A stretch of 64,000 bases of DNA from Mucidula mucida. Lineage: Eukaryota; Basidiomycota; Agaricomycetes; Agaricales; Physalacriaceae. The notes under the pieces are model-generated. The model was not told the DNA's origin. It worked only from the letters and a program-made list of their open reading frames with translations, and searched no databases. The DNA is taken from contig JADNYV010000002.1 in assembly GCA_015501055.1 (NCBI GenBank), positions 1 through 64,000 on the forward strand, written 5' to 3'. Below, piece by piece: positions 46,554 to 57,198 of this stretch. The stretch's first letter is position 1, and each line of letters starts with the position of its first letter. A program made the position numbers and the translations under genes.

Positions 46554-47928
46554 GAAGGAGTTGGTTGAGAATTTTCGGGAACATGACGTAACACAGCCTC
46601 TTCTTCTGGTCGATCATGTTGCTTAGCCTATCGACGCTTGCTCATATAGTAGGTGGCTACATGTTGCTGGCATTCCTCTCATTTTTACAGAGCTCTGTAG
46701 AGATTATTGTGTAATACCCTTGGAAGCCTGGAATTCGAGCTTTGAACTCGATGTATCACTGTCTCGGATCTCTCTGTTCAGCTACAGTTCTCACTGCCAA
46801 GCCTACATTCCGGTATCGTTGACTATCGGATTCCCACTCTGTCAGCCTAGTGGTTGAACTTCCCCTTCTGCGGGAGCGTCACGATACCAAGGTCATCGTT
46901 AATAGCCGATATCTGCGAGATAGGTCAATATTTCATTTGCCTCGCCCTCGTCATGTGTGCATCGTTCAAGAAGACTATTCTCTTCGAAACTATTGCCGCT
47001 GTCGCCACACGAATCGACTCGAGAATCCTCCTAAAATGCCGCTCGGCCGTCGGTCATGACAGCAGGACTCTGGCAGAACTGATGACGACGCTTGATGCCC
47101 AACGACGGTGATGTTCGGTACAACAATGCTGCATGTCGTGAGGGAACGGCATGCCGATGCCTACAGACGTTGTCTCTCTCGTACACTTTTGTTCTGATGC
47201 ATGTGTTAAGTCAGTAGCGTCAACTGATACCTACCCCGCATATTGCCCTTGACGTGAGAGAGGTCGCGGTATGCAGATCTCATACGGGTCACCGCTGAAT
47301 GTCTGAAAGACGCTGAAAAGTCACTGTGAACCCAGAGTTATCTTATCAATCAGTGGCCAGACCGTTCGCGTCAACCGAAAGCGCGTATTCATTCGCGTTA
47401 TTATCAAGTTGCATCATTTGACACGTCTATTATCATTTGATTCTTTGTTGCTACTTGTCGCGGTACGGCCAAGGAGGTGGGTGCACCGATTTGTGTCCGA
47501 TTTACGTGTCTACTTGAGTGGTCGGCGATTGTCTTGCAGCACCTGTATTGAATTCGGATGATGATTCAGAACTAATAGCCTGAAACCAGGAGATCCAAGT
47601 GGCCGTTGAACCGTATGGGCTTGTGAGACTGCGCTAAGAGCTTTCGGAGATGGCAGTGGTGGGCCGGATCGGCTTTATACGACCCACCACCATGTCGAGT
47701 GAGCTTCGATAGGCTATTTGATCTCGTGGACTTGAACCATTCCACACTATAAGAATGACACTTGTCCGTGATTTCTCCCCTACCGCTGCTCAGACCGCCT
47801 CTATCGCACTCGGTCAACTCTGCTAAGTGCTCGAGGACACCATACACCTTCTTATTGCTGCTGCTTTGCGCAGGATACACTTCTATCTGCTCGCCCGTAT
47901 CTAGTCAAACTTTACCTGTCTCCCCGCT
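46554..47928. other. Intergenic region between PGS1 and an F-box gene
   Basis: About 1.4 kb that must contain both divergent promoters. No supported gene; the ORF at 46854-47111 has no ATG start and no recognised family. Confidence 0.4.
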
Positions 47929-49380
47929 ATGTGAGTTGCCTCCCACCACGACCACCTGGTTGACTCACCTCCTCCAAGGAACCCCTATATACACCAACTG
48001 CTCTACACAAATGAACCGCCGGATGAAGGAACTGCAAGGGAAGTCAGGGAGATCATAAGCCGTTCTAAGACCGCGATACGGAACTTGGACACAACCCTAG
48101 AGGGAGATCAACAGCGGCGTCACCTCACAGGCATCATAGACCGCCATCAATCTATCCTATCTCCCATTCGACGACTTCCTTCTGAAATTATCTGCGAGAT
48201 ATTTCTCGCCGTCAAAAATGCATACTACGACATGTGCATCCACGACCTGGACGTGCGCATGGGTCCATGGGTCTTAGGCCGCGTTTGCAGCTTGTGGAGG
48301 GAAATAGCACTCGAGATATGTCGGCCGCTTTGGACAAGTCTTGACATCGCGCTGAACAATCCTACGGGCCATCATTCTGAGAAGTACTCGGCAGATGTCC
48401 TGCGTGAGTACCTACGACGCTCTGGTGGCCAACCTCTTGATATCACATTTCTATTCGCCTATCGCCGCTCGCCTCGGGACGAGGACCTCCCAGAAATGAC
48501 TAAGCTGCTCAATATTGTTGTCGAGGAGAGCTACCGCTGGAAGTCATTGAGCCTCGATATGAGCGGGCGCATGCTCTTGTCAGAGTGTGTCTTGTCATCT
48601 TTGGCACGCGCTCGAGGCCGTCTACCCCTCCTTCAGCGTATGGACTTCGGTCCATGTCAAGACTTGAGCGACATCGACATCATCCTAAACTCCGCTCCTC
48701 TTCTCAGCGACATCTCCACCACCTTCGACTTGAACGCGGAACGCATCCCGTGGCATCAGCTTACACGCTACGTCCACGACTACGGATATCAGGTAGCCAA
48801 TTATTCTTGGATCTTCCGGAACGCGCCCAACCTAGTGGAATGTCGGATAGAGCCAGCCCACTACCACACCAACTCATCAGAACATGTTACTCTTTCGCAT
48901 CTACGCCATCTCCATGTGGGAGCTACAGGTCCGTTGGACTTGTTGACAGCGCCCTATCTCCAATCAATATCTGTCCCGTACTGTGATGCCCATGTTATAT
49001 CATTCATACGTCGAGCACCCTGTCTTCATACTCTCACCATTACGGCTCCCATACACGGCCGCGATCTCATTCCTTTCCTAGATGGTCTTCAAGCCATCGA
49101 GACGTTTACTGCTTTGGAGATTGACGTTGATGACGCGTTTATCGCCGAATTTACGCGTCCTAACGTTCTTCCCAAGCTGAAATCACTGGTGTTAGAATGT
49201 GTCCAGACCGCAGACATGACGCCGTTCACTGTCGCGCTCATGTTTTCTTTGGTCGAGAAACGGCGACATGGCGCTCTTCGGTTTGCGATGATTTCGATGG
49301 ACAAGCAGACACAGTGCTGTGGATGGGAGGAACGAGCGACGACCTTGAAGAAGGATGGATATATTATCGATTTTGTATGA
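47929..49380 (+). CDS. F-box protein of the mushroom type, start codon split by an intron
   Basis: The body is one long exon with a helical N-terminal stretch (EVREIISRSKTAIRNLDTTL), then ILSPIRRLPSEIICEIFLAV, a clear F-box, WVLGRVCSLWREIALEICRPLW and leucine-rich repeats to IDFV. No in-frame ATG precedes the F-box in this exon. If the intron 47931-47978 (GTGAGT...CAAG) is removed, AT at 47929-47930 joins G at 47979 and gives MNPYIHQLLYTNEPPD. This matches the usual start of this large family (short Met, then a SPFSHLL-like segment). SCF adaptor role inferred from the family. Confidence 0.7.
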
Positions 49381-49703
49381 TTGATGGCTAGCTTATTGAA
49401 ACTATTCGGGAGTATACCACATATTTATACCTCTTCTATTTGCCTACCTGTGTACTTTCAGAGCTGTTCTACCGGAATGAAATTGAAGACCTCATGAATT
49501 TGTACCATTCATTGGGCATCGTTGGCGGTGATTGAAGTCTACGCCACACGGAGGGTGATACTTTGTCGTGGATTTGAGGAAGTCCAAGCTCAAGCTAAGA
49601 AAGTGAAAATGTAAGAAGTTCGTTGATTACGCAGAAGGATATTCAGCAGCTATCATGTACGAACTAATGCTTCTCCAACTTGAGCTCAACGAGCCAACGA
49701 TGC
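49381..49703. other. Convergent 3' region
   Basis: About 320 bases between the ends of the F-box gene and the small secreted protein gene. No gene or repeat seen. Confidence 0.4.
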
Positions 49704-50387
49704 CTAAACAGTAACGAAGAAATTGAAGTTCTGGGAATCACTGCCATCACAGTCGACAAGCATGAGGCCTTCGGCGGCGTCAGAGGCCTTGACGCAGAAA
49801 CCGCTGTTGATGGAGATGATCTGGCAGCCCATGGCGGCAAAGTAGCCGGCGGAGTCGTAGGAGGTTGTCCAAGTACGACCGGCATCACAGTTGCTGCACT
49901 GGACGTTCCACTGCTGGCGGCTGGAGAAAAATAAACAACGGTGAGCTTTGGATGCTAGTAAAAGAGACATACATACTCCTTGCTCTCAACGATGTCGTCG
50001 ACCATGAGAGAACCATCAGCGTTGCTGAAGGACACTACGAGGTCGTTGCTGGTGGTCGAGACCTCCCTTCAATACACGTCAGAACTGTGCGCAATGAAAC
50101 AGAGGGAGAACACTATACTGACTTGATGATGTAGTGGACATCTGGCGATCCAGTCTGCTCGAAGCGAAAGTCGGGGCTGGTGAGGTTCTGGGTCATAGCG
50201 TAGACGAGACCACCAGCCCCAGGAGAGGAGCCGGTCGTCCACTCCAAGGAGTTGTGTCCGAGCACGGACAGTCCCTTGTTAGCAAAGTTGGGACTGCACG
50301 TCTCCGAGCGCGTGGCGGGGGCGGGAGAGCGGAAGTCATGCCCATGGCAGAGAGAACGATGAAGATCATAGTCATTGTGGAAGGCAT
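49704..50387 (-). CDS. Small secreted protein, possibly ricin-B-like fold
   Basis: Three exons. A signal peptide (MPSTMTMIFIVLSAMGMTSA) is followed by a mature part that reads TCSPNFANKGLSVLGHNSLE, FRFEQTGSPDVHYIIK, then RQQWNVQCSNCDAGRTW, GCQIISINSGFCVKASDA and LVDCDGSDSQNFNF. The Q-x-W and paired-Cys spacing resembles ricin-B-type beta-trefoil lectins, but one clear repeat is too little to be sure. The signal peptide and mature part are in different frames; one extra base in the G run at 50317-50321 joins them. This is probably an assembly deletion. Role unknown, perhaps sugar binding outside the cell. Confidence 0.6.
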
Positions 50388-50924
50388 CGCGATGAGGGTT
50401 GGCTTGATAAGTGATTGGAATAAAAGTGGGAGGAGGGATCGGCTTTCAGAAGAAGATACTGATCAAAAGGGTGTGTGTGAAAGGTGAATGAGCATTGTGG
50501 GAGATGGGGGCTAGGTTTTATAGCTGGAGGGCATGGAGGAGACGGGCGTTTCTGCAGGGATCGACCTCGGCTGCAGAGTGGTTTGGACGAGGGATCGGGG
50601 CAGGAACGGGCTTCAGAAACCCAATAGTTATACTGCACGAGTCAGTGTCAGAGGGCGATGAGTTGTGAGGAACAGGATCGTATTCCAAGCCCTGAGCGTA
50701 ACGCCTAGCATCCCCGGGGCAATCTGGCATTGACGAAGACATCGATCGACAATCAGCTGCAGTAGGAAAATAAGAGGATATCCCAGAAGCGCGTGTAGAC
50801 GCAGATTTTGCAAGGCTACTAGTAACCTTAACATGCTGAGACCGACTGCCTTGACGGCGCAAATTCGGGTTCAACTTGACTCATGTGAACCTTTTCTTCC
50901 TCTGTTGAAGTACGCTGCCTTCCA
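50388..50924. other. Region between the secreted protein gene and the STT3 fragment
   Basis: About 540 bases holding the promoter of the secreted protein gene. No gene recognised. Confidence 0.4.
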
Positions 50925-51128
50925 GTAGTCCATTTGTCGGAGTAGAAAGCCGAGTATGTCACGTATGAGCGGCTGCTGTAGCGATCCATGAGTATGGCAC
51001 AAGGGACAGGACGATAACTATGTTCGTGATAGTACCGTATGTGACCTTTTCTCAAGAGCTTGTATCGAGCTGTAGAGAGTGAACGTGAGCAGGGAGATGG
51101 CGATGGCTTCGTTGTCGTATGAACCCGT
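50925..51128 (-). pseudogene. Fragment of STT3 with internal deletion
   Basis: On the minus strand 51128-51050 reads SYDNEAIAISLLTFTLYSSI, which matches the STT3 segment at about 55430-55370. After a gap of about 65 bases relative to STT3 it continues with MDRYSSRSYVTYS, matching [13 protein letters not shown] at about 55230-55195. Similarity then fades. Only about 200 bp are present, out of frame across the gap, so it cannot encode a working subunit. It lies about 4 kb from the parent gene in the same orientation. Confidence 0.75.
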
Positions 51129-51392
51129 GGCGGCTCGGGGATGTTGCGCACAGTACACAAGGAGAGAAGGAGGGTGTAGACCCAGACAGACCAAGCGTGA
51201 AGAAAAGACATGTACGGTGTGTGGGAATCCAAGATGAGAAGAATGATGAGAAGTGGGCCACCGAGCGACTGATACTTACACTCAGAGGTCGCGTTGAGCA
51301 AGAGGCATGACACGCACGCGATCTCGGGCTCAAAATAGATCTGACAGTCATGACAACGTCTAATATTATGAGACTTCACCCGCCCTTCCTTC

Positions 51393-53389
51393 ATGTCAGA
51401 CTCTGTGCGGTCGGAAATATACATCCTCACTGCACTCCTGCAAGACGAACAGCGCCGACGTCCTGCTGGTACCTTCAATTCAATCAAGGACCGCGGCGTT
51501 TTCAACACGCCACAGACAACGGCTGGCACGACCTTCCAGCATCTCGCGACCATTCTTACCCGAGGCAGTCAAGATGAAAAGGACCGCATCGTTGCGGTGA
51601 CCGCAGGGCCTCTCAATGAGAATCCACTGAGGCTCTATCTCACGACAAGAAGGATCGTACCCTTTCATTTCATGCTATCCACGACGACCAATCGTTCTCT
51701 ATTACAGCCCATCAGCACCAACGATTTCCCCATCATCGTCAAACGAGATTAATGACACCGAGTTAGTAGTGCCTCATTTGAATGACGAAATCTTTCCTCA
51801 TACTATACACATCAGCCATGAACCTGTGCCTTCGGAAAACGATGAGCCTCTGTTGAACATATCTGCTCCAGTCGTGCGCGAGGGAACCCTGCCCACGGTT
51901 GTATCTGAGGAGGTCAGGAAAACGCTGCAAGTTGCTTAACTTTTACAACGCGCAACGGACACTAACCTCTTCGTGACAGACCGAGCAACACCAACAGCCG
52001 GCGCTAGCCTCTGTTTATCCAGATTTCTTCGTTTATCTTCCCATCGCCTTCCAAGTCCTAAAATATGCTGCTCAAGGTACAGAGGGACACCTTGCCGCTG
52101 TCTTCTTCGTTACGCAGTGTAGAGAAAAGATCACGCAGCGCGTTCGCGTGATCCTGAAAAGTTACGACATAAAGACTCTTAGGGAGTGGACACCGTATGC
52201 TGTCGAGAAGTTTCCACCTCGAAATGTCACCATTGAGGATGCGACTCTGATATATATGCTCTCCCATGACGGGGTCCCTATGGTCCCTGGATCAACGAAT
52301 CGATTCATCGTCGACCATGAACATGCCGCTAAATGGCTGAACATTATTCTGACTGTGCTGGTGTACATTGAGGAGCAAGTCAACACTACTACTGAACATG
52401 TTGTGCTCATGCAGAGTCTCACTCAGCTTCTTCTGCTTCTGTCAAACGTCCCAAGGCAATTCTGGACTCTTGAATCCTTAGCTGGTATCGTATCTATATC
52501 CCGATCCGTGGCCAAGTATCAATGCAAAGAGGATCCGAACTTTTCTGAAGTCACGGAGGATGTCGACGACTTGAATGTACCTCTGGTAAGTTCTCCCCTT
52601 CATCCTCTTCCGTTTCTTATGCTTCCTTTTTTCTTTACAGCTAATTGGAGTACTCTTCCCTTGGCTACGGCTTGCTTCGTACGGGCAATGTTTACAGCCT
52701 GTGCCTGCATATCCGCGTCTCACTATATATCTCATTCGGCTTTTCTGAAGCAGCCCTTGGAGGTTTCTTACCGTGCTCTGGATCTTCCTCTCGAGTTGTC
52801 GACATTCCCTGTTAAAACAGTTACTGGTTTCAAGCTATTCACAATGAACAGGTTAGGAAGCGATTAATAGATGGCGCTAATAGTCATTGCAACAACCTGG
52901 TGAAGCAGAATGTGAAAGGTGCCTGTCATTGTGAGAGTGGTTTCATGTCAGCATTGGTCGCGCAAGAGGAGGATGTTCCGTTCCTGGATTTTGCCCGCAA
53001 TGTGAGTATTCGTTCATCATTCTCAAATTGAATTCTGTGCCCATTACTATTAGGTCACTCGTCTCGCAGAGAGCACACAAGAGCTTCATATCGGTGTCGC
53101 CAAAGAATCTTGTGAAACGTTGGCTGCTCGCTGAGGTGATCAAGGATATCGAGAAGATCGAGGTCAAACTGCCCGGAACACATTCTTTCTTCTACCCGTG
53201 GCTTCCACCGCCGTACCTTCCCGAACGTATTCTTGCGGCCTGAAGGACAAGCTTCTCGACCGACTGGTCAACATGGTTAATGGAGAGGAGACCTCATATC
53301 AAAGCCGAATAAGCTCTCCCACGAGTATCGAGGGCACTAGGAAGGGATTCAAGAAGTTGAATGTGGAAATGGCTAACGAGAGTCCATGA
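51393..53389 (+). pseudogene. OTT_1508-type deaminase-like protein gene, frame-broken
   Basis: The N-terminal exon reads MSDSVRSEIYILTALLQDEQ..VFNTPQTTAGTTFQHLATIL. A long middle region of unknown fold follows (YPDFFVYLPIAFQVLKYAAQ, LSHDGVPMVPGSTNRFIVD, LTQLLLLLSNVPRQFW). The C-terminal part has NVKGACHCESGFMSALV (His-x-Glu of a zinc deaminase), LHIGVAKESCET (first Cys of the Cys-x-x-Cys site) and LPGTHSFFYPWLPPPYLPER. This order fits the fungal OTT_1508 deaminase-like family. The frame breaks by small gaps near 52744, 52850, 53120 and 53240. The third falls exactly at the second zinc Cys. It is either a decayed gene or a real gene with assembly errors; substrate unknown. Confidence 0.65.
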
Positions 53390-53527
53390 AGCTAGCTAGC
53401 ATCCTTATCCGTGGGGGCGGACCGCAGAGAGATTTCATCATGTAAATCGAGTACAATAGAATGAGAAGACCAAGTGCACGCCGATTATTGAGTACGACCT
53501 GTCTTCATGCATTCCGCCTACAATAAT

Positions 53528-56237
53528 TTACACAATCGCCCGTCTCTTCGACGCAGGCTTACTCCTCTTCCGCTTCTTCCCCTCCGCGAAGGCGTTCGCG
53601 CTTTTAAGATCCCGCCCAAGAGGATCCTCTTTCCGCACCTGATAGATCCTAACGATCCAGTTTTCTGACGTGAAGGCTTCGTCTGTGCATACTATAAGAA
53701 AAGGGAAAGCGATGAAGACGGAGAGCATACCAAGATAATCCAACGTGGGTCCCACTTTTGGTATCTGTTGGTTTCGGACACGGTCCATAGCTTGACCGCT
53801 TCCACCAAACAGCTCAGCAAATCTACAACAATCAGAGTGAGCTGGTGACAAACACGAGGAGACTACTAGCTTACCGATAGTACGACATTTTGTACATCAA
53901 GCTGTTCTTCATCGTGTTTGAAGCGCGGTCGTCTATCCTGTATTCACCTTGCGGTGTAAAGTAATTCGGCTCCTGTATTTCCTCAGGCCAAACACCCTGC
54001 GAGATCCGCACCATCCACAAAAACTTGTTGATGTCGTCTCCAGAGTATCCAATGAGACCGCCAAAGATGACCAGAACGTAGTCAACATCGTGCTTCCTGA
54101 GGATGGGGTACGCCACTTCTTCGGTGCTGGCCATGGCTTTGCCGACGGTGGCGATGTGGGCTTGATGATATCATTGTTAGAAAAAGAATAGAGACGGCGG
54201 AAAGAGCAAAACCTACTATTATTCCAGGTATTGTTGTCAACAAGCGTCGGGCGGTCAGCCATACCCGCAATCTGGTATCCATAATCCCACCAGCTCATCA
54301 CGACGGCAGTCTCAGGCGTGTTTTGCCTCAGCCAGTAGTACGCCTCTCGGAAGTCATCGATGATATGTTGACTACCGTCTGGGTTGGAAGACGCCAGCAC
54401 AACGGAAGGAGACGAATAGGCGTTGGACGTGACCCATGTACAGTGGAATACAAAGAAGGCAAGCATCCCAAAGGCGTTGAGAATTACAACCAGACGTGTA
54501 TCCATTCCAAAGACACCACGTTTGCCAGTCTTCTTTGCGGCATTGGCAATGTCGTCGAGCGCGTTCGGGGTGGGGGAGGGTGTCTTCCCACTCTGAGAAG
54601 TAGTTGACTCTTCTACGTCAGGCTCGGTAGGGTCAATGTAGGTATCGAGGAGGTACGAAAGGGCTACTGCTGCAGAAACACAGACCACGGGGGTAAGGGT
54701 CAGCATTAGACGAACCATGACACCAGCAAAATAACTGGCGACAACGGCGTAGATGATCACAAAGACATGCTCGTCACGCAATTCGCGGAAACACATGATG
54801 ACACCAGCAGGGAACAAGAATATCAGGAGCTGGAGATCCATGAAGAAGGAAGGCCAGGCTGTTGGCTGATGCTCAGAGACGGACGCGATGATGGGAATAT
54901 ACTTCTTCGCGTAGCCCGTGTCCCAGAGCGAATAGAAACGGCCTGTCCATGGCGCGATCCATCCTTTGTATGTGAGCCCGATGAATCCAAATGTACCGAT
55001 GATACCGGTGGTGATGACAGTGTAGAAGAGGAGGTCCTTGAACTGCTTTGAAGACATGTGAGAACGCGCCAGCTGAGCGAACGCGACAATCTGTAGTAGT
55101 CCAAAGACGCCCAAGGCACCCATGTGTTCAGACGTGCGGACAGGCTGGAAGCCAACGAAGGGCACTTGCATACTAGCAAGCGTACCAATCGCGTACCAAG
55201 ACGAGTATGCCACGTAGAGACGGCTGCTGTAGCGGCCCATGAGCATGAGCACAAGGGAATGCACGGGAATCATGTTCGTGATGAACGCATATCCACCCCA
55301 TGCTGCCACCATGTAAAAGTAGAATATGGCGGTGATGGTGCCGTAAAGAGCGCTTCCTTGCTTAAGAGCTTTTATCCAGCTGTAGAACGTGAACATGAGC
55401 AGGAAGATGGCGATAGCTTCTTGTCGTATGAACCCGCGACAGAACGCGAGATGTACCCGGGGACAATGCCAATGAAGGCTGCCGCCAGGAGACCAGCGCT
55501 GGCGTCTTTCATCTCCTTCGTGAACCTGTTGGAGTCTAGTGATGCGCAGTAGGTGAGGTAACGGAACGCACATATAAGTGGCCCAAGCAGTAAGAGCGCT
55601 GAATCCAGGCGCGAGTAGTACACATATGTTGCGGATGTCAACGGGTAGGTTGAGGTAGTGGAGGAAATTGTAGATGACGCCGCTGGTGGCCATTAGACCT
55701 GGATACACGGTTCCACCGACGACACGGCCCAGCGGATACCAGGCAGTTGGGTCGAACCATTCCAGAATTCCTGCATGGATATTGACATATACTCAGAAAT
55801 GAGGTTACGACGCACGTAGAATCCTTTGGACGCCAGCACCCGTGTCGCCCGACTGAGAACCAAGTGTTAGACAAGGAATAACCGGCTTCCTCGAGACTTA
55901 CTAGTTGAACCAGGGATCGCTGTAGCGTGCATTAGAGGAGGAAAGTAGAATGGAAGCTAAACGTACAATTCATGGATAATGCTCTCGAAATTTATCACAG
56001 CAAATAGACGCGAAGCAATGGCGGCGCCAGAATTAGAGCCAAGGCGACAATACGCAGCAACGAAGTAGTGTTGTCACGGTCGTTGGAGAAAGATTTGTAG
56101 GGAGCGGATATGCTGTAGGCATTGCAGCGACGGGGGCTGCGAGCAGCAGCAATAGACGTGGTGGAGACGAATTGACTACGTGTTTGCATAAAATGACCGG
56201 TCCGAGGTCTCTCACGGTGCTCTATTTCGAGATACAT
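53528..56237 (-). CDS. STT3: Oligosaccharyltransferase catalytic subunit Stt3
   Basis: Stt3 transfers the dolichol-linked glycan to Asn in Asn-X-Ser/Thr sites in the ER lumen. The protein shows [14 protein letters not shown] (DxD catalytic motif region), [32 protein letters not shown] and [34 protein letters not shown] follows, then the hallmark WWDYGYQI (about 54270-54300) and [12 protein letters not shown]. It ends in a basic [16 protein letters not shown]. The start is uncertain (Mets at 56237 and nearer 56185). Three one-base gaps (about 55421, 55759 and 56027) interrupt the frame inside conserved blocks. The fragment at 50925-51128 still has the base missing at 55421. Confidence 0.92.
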
Positions 56238-56251
56238 GCTAATACAACACT

Positions 56252-57104
56252 CTAAGCGCCAATGGCTTCAACAGCAGGCGCAGGTTCAACTGGAGCTGTC
56301 TTTACCAGCTTCTCCGCCTTGACCACCTTCTCAGTCTTTGAAGTTGAAGCACTTGGTTCTGTCTTGTCATGAGTCAACTTGGCTTCTTCTTCTTCTTCAA
56401 CAAGGCTAATGCTTTGTAAATACCGAGACTGGATAGAAACTGAGTTGGCTCACCTAGCGATACAGCATTCTTGACGCCGTCCACGAGTTCCTTGCTCTGC
56501 TCCAGGTACTCCGTATCTTCAAAGCGGTGCTTCTTGCCAGCAACGGTCGCAGGTTCCCCGGGAGTATTGGTGCCAGATTTCGGATCTATCCCAAGCTTAC
56601 GCTCCAATGCCTCGAGCTTGGCTTTCTGAGCTTCAGCTTTAGCAGCGGCGCGCTCAGGCTCTGCTTCCAGATATTCGGCCAATCTAAAGAAAATGAGACT
56701 GCATCAAGAAATACAGAAGAGGCGACTCACTTTTTGGCCTCCTTTATGGTGCTTAACCGTCGCCCGCTCAAGTCACGGCAAGAATTGTTGTTGCTCGTCT
56801 TCTGGCTACTCATACGACCACCAGCAGCACGCAGCTGCGATCCAAAACCTCCCTTTCCACCCAACACTCTCGGAGTAAGACGCAACGATACCAAGCAAGA
56901 TTGTGCGGGGTCGAGGGATGAGATGGGAGCGTCATAATCGGACAATACGCCGTAGTTCGTGGTTAACCGTAAAGCTGAAGTGGGTAAAGAGTCATAGCGC
57001 TCCTCGAGAAGGGGCAGCACCGACGATATCGGCGTCGAAGAGGGCACCGCCAATGAAAGTGTCGGGAAAGGTGCGAAAGCGGAGACTAGAACGTTGGTGA
57101 TCAT
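56252..57104 (-). CDS. sde2: Sde2, ubiquitin-like splicing regulator
   Basis: Sde2 is made as a precursor with an N-terminal ubiquitin-like fold that is cut after a Gly-Gly; the released C-terminal part joins the spliceosome and supports genome stability. Here the N-terminus (MITNVLVSAFAPFPTLSLAV) leads to LRLTPRVLGGKGGFGSQLRAAGGRMSS, which holds the cleavage and processing site GG|KGG. A Lys/Glu-rich coiled coil follows (LEAEPERAAAKAEAQKAKLEA), then the FEDTEYLEQSKELVDGVKNAV segment. The last exon reaches an Ala/Glu/Lys tail ending VEAIGA at 56252 only if one base is added near 56383. In the sequence as given, it stops at KKKKKPS. Divergent from FIG4 with 94 bp between starts. Confidence 0.87.
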
Positions 57105-57198
57105 GGTGGTTGTTGGTGAGAGAGGTCCTCTGACGTAATCACATATCCTCTTTCTTGCCGTTCATGAGCATGCCCTCTCGTCGCCAAGAATATCGCGA

